This document shows positions 48,191-58,619 of a DNA stretch of 64,000 nucleotides, piece by piece; within the stretch, counting starts at the first letter, position 1; each line of letters begins with the position of its first letter. The notes beneath the pieces are model-generated. The model was not told where the DNA came from and ran no database searches. It saw only the letters and a program-made list of their open reading frames with translations. The stretch lies in NCBI RefSeq assembly GCF_001039355.2, contig NW_019774613.1, positions 277,241-341,240 of the forward strand, given 5' to 3'. The position numbers and the translations under genes are program-made. The DNA comes from Lingula anatina (taxonomy: Eukaryota; Brachiopoda; Lingulata; Lingulida; Lingulidae).

Positions 48191-51100
48191 ATGGAAGTTC
48201 AAGGGAAAGACTTTCCATATCACTGCATGAAAACAGCTAATTTCAGGTAAACTGGGGTGTTTCTAGTAAGATGTTAAACAAAGTGGATAAACAAATAATT
48301 GTGGCGATGTATAATTTTGTCATTTAATTGAAAATTTTGTTAAGGCTACCATTTATATGGCGTTTGATTCAGCGTTTCAAGAACTAGGCCAATTTTATTA
48401 TTGCAAAGATGATTATACGAGGGTAAGGGGTTGGAGAAGAGAAATGAGGGCTCACATCAGGAAGGCAGAATTTTGAACAAAAATTGACCAGGAAAACCTT
48501 TTTGAACCTCAGCAAACACAATATGATAATGTGAAAAAACATGGTATTGGTGTTTTGGGGGTATTTTGGGCAGAAATTAAAGAAGGGGAATTCCGCTGTA
48601 TAAATTGTGAAGGTTGATAGTAAAAACTAGACATCGTGCATCACACTAAATTGAGAAAACCTGTCAGCTAAGTAACAAAATTTGAGTTTCAGATATATTT
48701 TGATGGCTTCTTACTGGGTGCAGCTAATCCTACTGATATGCAAACATAGTGGACCAAATAACAGATGTGAGGTTGGCCTAAAGATGTTTATTAATTACAA
48801 ATGAAAATTGATATTCTTTATAACCTATTTCCAGGTCCCTAAACTAATGTCTCCATGTAATGGAAGGAGGACTGGCCATGTCACAGTCTAGAACCAGCAG
48901 CCTAAGCAGAGACCAGCAGACACTGGAGCCAGGCAGGAGGAAGGCTGGGACACCCGCCACATTGACTCATTGCTCCCAGTTTGGACCAGTGGCTCAGTCG
49001 GAGCCCAGACATTCAAGTGCCTTTGGCGACCTTGGTGCTGTGGACTGGGATTACTTCAGCAGTGATGTTGACCCCAGTGCTGTACATGGAACATACGCGC
49101 TAAATGGGGAAGTAAGTCAGGAGGATTCTCTTGGAGTGAATGTGGAGACACCTGGGGATGATATGGAGAACTATTTTAGATCAAACTTACACTTGTTAGA
49201 ACATTTACGTGTACAGGAAGGACCCAGTGGTACAGAGACCTCAGTGAGAAGGAATAACATCCAGGTGATATCTCATTCTTTTGGTCAAGTGACTGGGCAG
49301 GGGGATATTGACCAGGATGTAGGTCACTCTAATACAGGTCAAGGTGAAGGCCAGTCAGACAAACCTATAATGCCAAAATCCTCTTTTGCAACTGTTAATG
49401 GTGGAGAAACCTCGATGCAAAGCCTTGGTTCTGAAAGACACAGCTGTGCCATAGATGGTGGTGAGGAAGAATTGGAACGAAACTCAAATGTTGCGAATAT
49501 ACCTGTTAATACTGTGAATTCAGAAGATACAAAATGCAAGTCAAATTCTTCAAAAGGTGGCCAAATTTTTAAAGGTAGAAAAAATACAAGTGTGACACAG
49601 ACTGTGGTGAGGCCTTCGACTGACGGGTCAGATAATGATAATATGAATACTGATTTAACAACTCCTCATATGTTAACGCACATAAGACATGGGGAAATAC
49701 CCACTTCAGATGAAAATAACCACAGATCTGTACTGACCTCACTGGAAACTGCATCTCTTAGTCATAAAACTGGGTATCCTTCAGACCATGACTTCCATAG
49801 TAGCTGGTCGGATAAAGAGAGCAATTTACGGAGTAGAGGATCTGGAACTCTGTATGCCACCTTGAATGGTCCTACAGACCATGGCAGTTACACTAAGAGG
49901 GAACAAGTGACAGGTACAACAGGTGCTAGCGTGTCACCGAGGGACGCACCTGGTTGTGACAGGTGTGGTATTCAAGGTGTGCAGGTGACACGTGACAATG
50001 CACAGTGCCATGTGTGTAATGCTAATGGTTTAGACCCACCTGACAGACAAGCCACCAGTGCCAGTAGCACCAGAACAAGTGTTCACTGTAGTAATGGTGG
50101 TGATTCTGGTGGCAGTGCAGGGGAACCAAGTAATACCAGTAGCACAGCTCAGAACCAGGAAAACGATGTGCTGGATTTTATTGACACTGACATTTCTAGT
50201 CAAGTGTGTAACGGATTGGTGAATTCTGCTAGTTACAGGACTGCATACTCCCTTTCAGTAGACCAGTCTGGCTTGAATGACGATTCCTCTTCTGATGAGG
50301 GGTTTCCTCAGCAGCCACTCAATCTGCCGCTGTCTTTCAGGAACGGTGATATTGGTCTAGGAGACGATGATGCAGCATCGTGTAGTTCTGAAGATGAAGG
50401 TTTACCTCGGACTAGACATCAACACGGAGAGCTAATGGTGGGTGGTGCTGGTGCTACTGTCCCTAGTGACTCCCAGCAATTGTCTTGCAATATTGTAAAT
50501 AGTGGTAGCAGTAGTAGTGGTACCAGTGCTAGTGCCAGGCCTCGTGCCTTCCCTTGCCCTGCTGGCTGTGTGCACTCCTGCATGTGCAATAGCCCCATGC
50601 CAAAGATTCCCAGCAGTATAGCTAACAAAAGGAAAAACAATTTCTACAAGGAGCAGCACCAAAACAATTTGAACGATGCACACGAGGCACAGGCTTCCTC
50701 GAACTCAGAAAGCTACCAGTCCTCCCCCTTTTACAGTCCAGATACAGACTTTCTTGACTTTGACCTTGACCCCGGGTCAAGTGAGTGGACAATGTCAGGG
50801 TCAGATGGAGGTCATGGAGAGGTGGATGACCTTGGTGGGGGTCATTGCCCTAGGGTGAGGGGTAACATAGACTTTGTTTCCAGAGAACATGACATCCAGG
50901 ATGTGCTGCAGCTCGATCCTGCCGTCAGTTTTAACAATTTAGATTTCAGGTTCGAGGAGTTCTCCTCGAGCCACAGCTTTGAGCAGTCCAATGTGTCGAG
51001 GCAGACCTCGACGTCAAACTTTGACAATGACGAGAACAGCTTTCAGTTTGAGATCCCCCAGGACCTGGAGGAAAGCGAGCAAACGTGTCGCAAGGAGAGG

Positions 51101-54100
51101 GATGGAGACAGCGACGAGGACGAGCTGGCAGCACCAGCAGGCTGGGCTGAGCAGACAGCAAGGCAGCTGCACAATGTGAACTTTGACCAGGGTGACCTTG
51201 GAGGCGATGAGATTCAGTTGCTGGGTTTCTTAGAGCGCCAGGAGCTGCTGCATACTCTGCCTGATACCGATGAGGAGGAGGAGGAAGAGGAAGATTTATA
51301 TGTGGGAGCAAGGTAAGGTGCTATAGATATTAGTTTGTGGCAATGGAGTAAAAGTGGGATAATAAATGGCATTTGAACAGAATTGATCAATTTTATTTCT
51401 TGGACATTATTCTGTTATTAATACCCAAATAGAACAAATAACTTGCGGTATGTTTTTTTATGNTTTCTTTAATGAAAAGTTAGATTAAAAAAAAAACATT
51501 GAATAGCAGTCAAATAGGAATGAATTCTTGTTCCTTGTTCCAATGTGTCTTGTCAGTGTTTTATTATGAGTTTAAACTACCTCTAAACAGCTTTGAAAAT
51601 AGGAAATTATTCTATAATAAATAATTTATGACATATATAAACCAGTAAAAAGATCTAACTAAATATTAGAAACGCCTGCATAGGAGAACATACATCATCA
51701 TAATGGAGTCTAGCATAGCTATTAATTTTTTTTATGTGTGGAATAGTATTACTTGAGAAGCAGTTGTGTCCACAGCTTTGGAATATAATGCAAAGCCATA
51801 GGTGCACCCTAATGTCTATCACTCCATTTCCAGAGATTAGATTGATCTACTTTAGATCGACCTAACTCCCTGGGGGTTCACGCTAAATAGCTATCAGCCG
51901 GGCGGACACGAAAGTTAATTATCCCCTTACAGCTTGTAGTAGGCGGGACGGACATTTAAGCCGGATTATCTGACAGTAATCTAGTGAGACTCCCCGCGGG
52001 GATAGATCGATCTAAAAGCTCTGGGAATACAGCCATAGGTGCACCCTAATGTCTATGATACACAATGATGTGCAGTGTACTTTATTATGATGAACATTCT
52101 CTGGCCAACATTATGGCTGAACTATAATGAAGTGAAATGATGTGGTTAATAAATGATAACACTAATGATGATATAGTTCATCAGTATTTAGATGTGAGAA
52201 TTATTAAAGTGTTTTTTTGTTTTTTTGTTTTTTTTTTTTTCATTTTTTTTCTCAGCATATAAGCAAGTAAATATAAAGTGGTCAACCATATTCATTTTAC
52301 TTTCAATTTTCTTATACAAGAAGTGTTTAAAATCTTGACAAGACAACCTTAAGTGATCTAGTTCTTTAGTAGACAGCCTTTTCTTATGCCCTTACACCAA
52401 CTAATATAAACAGTGGAGATTTACCTTTTGAATCCCAAATGACTATTTAATGGCTAGAGGTCTATCATGAGTTTCTAATTTTTACAAAAACCTGTTGCTT
52501 GAGAAATATTTAAAAGACTGTGTTAATGGTATAGCATATTTACTCTTCAGTGGAAATAATGGCTGCTGTTTCCTGATTATTGCTATTATAATTTTAGATT
52601 TTTTTTACATTTTTCTTTTCTGTATTTAAAACCATCAACAAACAAGCAGCGAAATGATTTTCTGCTGAACATCATTTTTTGTGTGCCATCTTGTCTTCGT
52701 GACGAGCTAAGTATAAACGTACACATGCCTGTGTTTACATGAAATTTTGATGTCCATATTTCCAACACAGAGTTCTATGTATTATTCCAGTGACAATATT
52801 GATGATGGGGGCATTGATGGCAATCTGGGTCACAGTCAGCAGTCGGAGCAACAGAAGCAGCAGCAGAATCACATGATACAGGTACAGTAAGCTTTTGTTT
52901 GCCATGAAGGTATGTAGTAATATTGATGTAGATGTTCAGGCCCGTAGCCAGCAATTTCAAAAGGGGGGTTCTTTTTATGATAAAGTGGACCTTTTCCCAT
53001 AAAAACTTCATGTACCTAGATCAAGTTTTACCCAGAGTGGACCTTTTCCCAGCAAAAGGGGCGGTCCTTTGGAACCCCCCCGAACCCCCGCTGGCTACGG
53101 TCTGATGTTATACTTATGTCAGTGATGGAGGGAGATTCAAAGATTATATATATATATAAAGATTATATATATATATATTATTATGTATGTATGTATGATA
53201 CCTTACAGGTCTTTAGAGAGGTGAAGGGTTTCGGGGGTTAGAAAAAGAACTGCCTGTTTGGCTGATAAAAAAGTCCTCTGTGAATTAAAACTTTCTCTTG
53301 AACACTTACTTAGAAATTGCTGGCTACAGGCCTGCCTTTTGTGGCTTAATGTAACATATAGTTTGGACTTCACTTTGTGCTTCTCTAATTCAACTGGTGA
53401 TGAAAATGAACTCATTTGGCAATTTGAAACATGTATGACAATAATTGGAGGATATTATGCAGCCTTTGTTTCATTTATTACACCAGTATAGACAAGGTCT
53501 ATAAAAACAGCACATATAGCCAGTGAATGATGTTCAGTTATTGCTCCTGTGGCAACTGCACTCATATTTATTTGTTGCATGCACAATTACCACTACTGTT
53601 TTTTTTTTCTTGATCTGTCCCCAATTTGATCAGTTGTATTGGTAAAACTCTTCAGTTTTTCACCCAGCTCTGTTGCTCTGTTCACAGTTACTGTAAATGC
53701 CATAAACTATGATTGTATGTACATGATGAACATAGGTGAAATATAAACAAACAAAACAGTGTCTATATTTACACCATGGCGGTTGTGGGGAACAAAAGTT
53801 CTAGATATGGTGTATGTTGCATACGTGCGTGTCACTATTTTTGCACAGGGTCAGTAAATTCCTAGACCCTTGTGTCCTGGTGTACCAATTTCCTATAAAA
53901 TTTTGTATAATAAATGTAATGACATTCACTATAACTATTGTCATTTTCAAGGAGAAGCAACAGGACCCTAAAGTGAAGAAAACAATGATATGGAAAGAGT
54001 ACGAAGCGTTGTCTTTACAAGTCAAACAGATTGGAACCTCGGCTTGCGGACCAACTGCTGTTATTAATGTCCTGGTAAGATACAATAAGACTAAGTACAA

Positions 54101-57100
54101 GATTCATTGATAAAGCTCTTAAGTTCATTATTTTGATAGTTAAGTCAATGATGCATTGAGTCAAATCAATGCTATTTTTTCAGAGAATGAATGATTTTTG
54201 GTATGTATTGGGAAGAGAATAAATTCTAATAGGATGATCCAGTTATTGTATCTGTCTGCTGTCTGTTTTTTTTTTTTTTTTTTTTTTTTTTTGTCACCAT
54301 CATGGACTTGTCATGATCACACAGAGAGGACTGGAATTGGGGGAGGGGGGAGGTTGAGGACCTTAGTAATTGTGTTACTAAATACTCCATCTTGCATTCA
54401 AGACTACCATCACTAATAATAACCCCATGAGGGTGACCAAAAAAAAAAAAAAAAACTGAAGTGGACAGGCTCAATTTGTTACTGTTTTCTAACAAAATGA
54501 TAACACCTAATTAGTAATAGCTCTGTCCAACTGTGCAATAGTTACCTTTTTTTCAATCCCCCTGAAGACATTGGGCTTGATCCAGTAAGATCACACTGAC
54601 TCTATTCTGACATATTTTCTATTTCTTTGTACTTGTTTATTTGTAAAAAAAAAAAAAGTAGCCTTGTATGTGACACGTATGTTCGTATTTCTTGTAGCAA
54701 GCGTTAAAGGTGGAGATGGACCAGGAGATGGTGAGCAGCCGGATCAGGGCTCGGCTGAGGGCAGAGACAGCTCCAGTTGCTGAATATCTCCTCTCCAGGA
54801 GTGTGGCAGGTATTGATATGTGACCTTTCTGTTTTTAAATTAATGTTGATAACTCGTATGACATAGCTAATTTGAAAGCTTTGAACTTTTGCACAGAGTG
54901 GATGATGAAATTATTGCAAATTTACTCTGTTTTAGAATTTACTTCTTATCATAAATAATCATAAGCTGCAGGATTTTTTATGTTAAGCATTCAAAAATGA
55001 AGGGAAGGTGTATAAGTAGAGATTAAGGGAGAAGTAGGGTTTTATCTGTTTGTCATCATTTTCTGTTATCTGTCTTTCATTTTCTTTTCTCATTCCTGAT
55101 GAAACATATGAATATTATTGTTGTGCTGTGATACAACTATAATGTGTGGACTCGTGAATAATATTTCACATATTTCCACCATTTCTCATTTGCCTTGAAA
55201 GTATTTCTGTTTGTGTTAAAATGATCCCAGCATCTATTTTTTGTAGACTTGGTCAGTGTAGATTTTGAAGATTACCCGACATTTGATAAATTCCCATCAT
55301 TCTTCATTTGTTTTGTACGTATTTCTTTATGGGTTAAATGATCCCAGCACATAAATGTTTTCTAAATCCTAGGCACCACAGCAGAAGACCTGATAGCAGG
55401 TATAGAGCAGGTGACAGAGGGTCATGTCAAGGGCAGGTTCTTCCAGTTCCATCCCCACCAAGACATCAAGCTACTTCACTGGCTGAGTGCCTGGATTTGT
55501 AAAGGTTAGTGCGTGTTTGTGTATGTGCATGTGCGTGTGCGTGCATGTGTATGAGGGAGTGTAAGATGTTTTGACAACTGTCCTTAGTCTCAGTTGACAA
55601 GTATTTAGTTTGTGGAAGCAGTCATCAGCTAACAAATGTGCAGTTGAATTAATTTACTCTTGTATTGAGATATAGTCCCATTTTGACTGAACAGAGCAGT
55701 GACTGAAATGTTTTTATGAGATAAAAGGCAGCAGTTCCATGTAAAAAGCCTTTGATGTTGATCAAAGGGGATTTGTCTATGGTTTGTATGTAACTTGATA
55801 TATTAAAACAGGACCAAATCAACAGAAAATGACAAAAAGCTGATTTTTTAACCAGAGGGGTGAATCTGGTATTATTATTATTACAATTTGCTCTTTTGAT
55901 AGAACAAAGTGGTCTTGTTTGCATTTTTGTTTTCCTCTTTGATAATGAAAACAGTGGTGATGATGATAATTAAATGATGGTAAAAGTTATAATAATGAAA
56001 CAATACTGCCTCCCATAATATATATCTAATTCTGCTGAAACTGCTGCCTCAGGTGCTGTTCCCCTCGCCACCCTCAACCTCCAGTGTGGCACGCCCCCTG
56101 GTGGCCAGAACCTGATCCCAGACGCCTGGCATCACCAGATGGTCTACGGAGTGGGACCAAAAGGTGGGTGTATAATTAAAATAAGTTAGATATCTATAAC
56201 ATCTATGTATAGAATTGTCTCTTCCCAACCCCTGGTGAACAGGTCCTTGTCGCAGATTCCTCGCTCCAGTTTCACGAAAAAACTTAAGTCAGTAGTTCCC
56301 TGGCTTAGTTGACTAGAATTTCCATGAGAGTGCTGTTACACTGCTGATAGGGTAAGGTGTGACCATGTAACCTTGGCAAAGTTCTTAACCAGGGACCCTT
56401 TTTTTTTTTTTTTTTTTTTGTGAAACTGGGGCCTGGCATCACTAAAGAGTGGGACCAAAAGAGTGGGACCCATCCTTATCACCAATGGCTGGCATTAGCA
56501 AATAGTTGACAAGGTGTAGAGATAAGTCTTCCAAATTGATATATAGAGACCATGCTTTTATTTGATATAATATTATTTACATTATTTTAAAAATTGTATA
56601 TATTCCAGGTGTCATTCTAACCAGAACTTGTCCCTGAGAATAGCACATTCATGGGAAATAATATGATTTATGAATATTTCCTACATTCCAGGTATCTATC
56701 TAACCAACCCTCTAGAGCTAGTCCCTGAAGATACTACATTTATGTGAAATGATATAATTTATAAATATTTCCTACATTCCAGGTAACTATCTAACCAATC
56801 CTCTAAAGCTAGTCCCTGAAGATACTACATTTATGTGAAATAATATAATTTATAAATATTTCCTACATTCCAGGTATCTATCTAACCAATCCTCTAAAGC
56901 TAGTCCCTGAAGATACTACATTTATGTGAAATAATATAATTTATAAATATTTCCTACATTCCAGGTATCTATCTAACCAACCCTCTAGAGCTAGTCCCTG
57001 AAGATACTACATTTATGTGAAATAATATAATTTATAAATATTTCCTACATTCCAGGTATCTATCTAACCAACCCTCTAGAGCTAGTCCCTGAAGATACTA

Positions 57101-57326
57101 CATTTATGTGAAATAATATAATTTAAGAATATTTCCTACATTCCAGGTATCTATCTAACCAACCCTCTAGAGCTAGTCCCTGAAGAGACCATGCTGGCCC
57201 AGTTATGTTGTGAGTCCCTGCTGCTGATCCGCAGGGAGGACATTGTGAAGAGGTGGAGTGTAGACTGTGATCTCAGACCTCTCCTCACCCAGGCTGACCC
57301 AAGATGGAGGACGCTGAATGTACTAG
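48191..57326 (+). CDS. Large disordered protein with C-terminal C39-like cysteine-peptidase domain (3' end not resolved)
   Basis: Exon 1 (to 48246) is 5' UTR. Coding exons are 48835-51312 (ATG 48860), 52773-52881, 53952-54074, 54698-54809, 55373-55504, 56053-56163 and 57147-57326, all GT-AG with joining phases, giving at least 1073 aa. Residues 1-~850 are Ser/Asn/Gly-rich and probably disordered, with a CxxC...CxxC pair near 365-386 (CDRC, CHVC), a Cys-rich patch (CPAGCVHSCMC), an acidic run (EEEEEEED) and a Gln-rich stretch. The C-terminal domain has QIGTSACGPTAVINVL (putative nucleophile Cys886), WHHQMVYGVG (His1003/1004) and GIYLTNPLE (Asn1019 in the position of the usual DP/NP motif). This order matches the peptidase C39-like (papain-fold) family. 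I do not recognise the gene by name; the substrate is unknown. The alternative is a catalytically inactive relative. Confidence 0.8.
51463..51463. other. Single undetermined base in C39-like intron 2
   Basis: An isolated n in a T-rich stretch. Here no flanking duplication was noticed. Confidence 0.6.
51795..52056. mobile_element. MITE of the GATCGATCT palindromic family, copy 1, inside a 25-bp direct repeat
   Basis: The core (about 51822-52029) has inverted ends (CCATTTCCAGAG / CTCTGGGAATACAG) and internal mirrored blocks 'taactccctgggggttcacgc' / 'gagactccccgcgggga'. It is flanked by a long direct repeat, gccataggtgcaccctaatg (51795 and 52032). Confidence 0.7.
52937..53104. mobile_element. 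hAT-type MITE, copy 3
   Basis: Same ends as copies 1 and 2, with one substitution at the right terminus (ggctacggtctg), flanked by the 5-bp duplication atgtt. It lies in intron 3 of the C39-like gene. A scrap of a fourth copy ('attgctggctacaggcctg') is at 53315-53333. Confidence 0.85.
56609..57190 (+). repeat. 91-bp array of duplicated 3' splice sites before exon 8 of the C39-like gene
   Basis: The acceptor TTTCCTACATTCCAG followed by the first ~35 bases of exon 8 recurs with starts at 56692, 56783, 56874, 56965 and 57056. The true exon starts at 57147, so the spacing is exactly 91 bp. A more diverged copy starts at 56609. In every decoy unit the frame reads GIYLTNPLELVPED-like residues, then meets TGA after TTT ATG. 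Confidence 0.93.
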
Positions 57327-57344
57327 GTGAGATTGTGTTTGGAA

Positions 57345-57350
<6 letters not shown>

Positions 57351-57378
<28 letters not shown>

Positions 57379-57384
57379 GGGGGG
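57351..57384. repeat. (GT)n microsatellite followed by G-run
   Basis: A dinucleotide repeat 22 bases after the exon 8 donor. Confidence 0.93.
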
Positions 57385-57399
57385 TCATTTAAACAGTGG

Positions 57400-57463
57400 T
57401 CTTTATACTTTGATTTGAGACCACTTCTTATACAAGCTGACCCCAGATGGAGGACGTCAGCTG
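57400..57463 (+). pseudogene. Degenerate duplicate of the 3' part of C39-like exon 8
   Basis: The peptide FDLRPLLIQADPRWRT repeats CDLRPLLTQADPRWRT of exon 8 (57262-57312), with about 80 percent nucleotide identity by eye. The donor is lost, so it is probably not an exon. Confidence 0.7.
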
Positions 57464-57699
57464 TCCAGCTGTCTTTGAAAATAAGGCCTTCTTGTTGCTG
57501 GCAGTCGTCCAAACGATGGCTGGATGGTTTGCTGGGAAAACCTTTGGCTTGGGGGTGTTGGATGAGCTTGGTGATTGTGTTTTGAGCCAAACTAGGGAAA
57601 GTCTGTTGTGCTTGTTGAGATTGTTTTGTAACATTTGGTAGAAAGCTTTGCATTCCTTGAATGTGTTGGATGAAATATTGAATACTTGTGGCACATTGA

Positions 57700-57970
57700 A
57701 ATACCTTGAAAGTTTTCTGTACAGAATATTTGAAAACAGAATGAGGCAGAGTCCAAGTATTTAATTCTTATGAGAATAGCATAATATCGAAAAACCCTGG
57801 ATGTTTTATTGTAGAATATTTGACAACAAAATGAAATATTGAAATAACTTGAAGGTTTTCTACACAGAATATTTAAAAACAGAACGAGACAGAGTCCAAG
57901 TATTTAATTCTTAAGTATATAGTATTATGTTGAAAAAACCCTAAATGTTTTATCATAGAATATTTGACAA
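57700..57970. repeat. Imperfect ~130-bp tandem duplication
   Basis: Blocks 'aacttgaaggttttct.cacagaatatttaaaa', 'gagtccaagtatttaattctta' and 'aaccct..atgtttta' occur twice in the same order. Confidence 0.75.
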
Positions 57971-58358
57971 CAATATGCAAAGCAACATAACCAGCACTTA
58001 GAACTGTTTTGACTAAAATCTTCATTGTTTTGACCTTGGGAAATATACACTTGATTTCAACTCCATTCCTCTATCATATACGGGATCCCTCACTTTAATG
58101 GCTAGTAAATGTTTTGATCTCTGTCGGAATTCTTCAAGAAAACTTCTAGTTCATTATGTAATAACAAATATAAATTAGTAAATTGTTATTGTGCTTTGTA
58201 CAGCTGGTTTTGGTGAGAGTCTGTAAAGCATATTTACTTATCCTTTTATGCTGTAACACCTCCTTGACTACCATGTTATGTAAATGTCAAATGGTTTGCC
58301 AAAAAGTCTGCACGAGTAGGTTGATACATAAGTGGCATCAGTGCCTTGGGTTATGTAT

Positions 58359-58613
58359 GACCCCATTCCCATACCTAGATCGATCTAGCAGGATCGGTCC
58401 ATCTCCGAGGGGATTCTCGCTAAATTGCATTCAGCTTAAGCGGCTTAGATGGCTGGCACGCCTACTGAAGCTGCTAAATGCAAGTTAATTAACCCCTAAC
58501 AGGTTCAGAAGCCCTGCCAGAGATCAGAGCCGCTTAAGCTGAATGCAATTTAGCGAGAAACCCCCCTGAGGTGGATCGATCCTGTTAGATTGATATAGGT
58601 ATGGGAATGGGGT
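58359..58613. mobile_element. Long-hairpin MITE of the GATCGATCT palindromic family, copy 2
   Basis: The ends 'gaccccattcccatacctagat' and inverted 'ataggtatgggaatggggtc' pair, and pairing continues through 'tcgctaaattgcattcagcttaagcggct' / 'agccgcttaagctgaatgcaatttagcga'. Almost the whole element could fold into a hairpin. Confidence 0.85.
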
Positions 58614-58619
58614 CCATGA

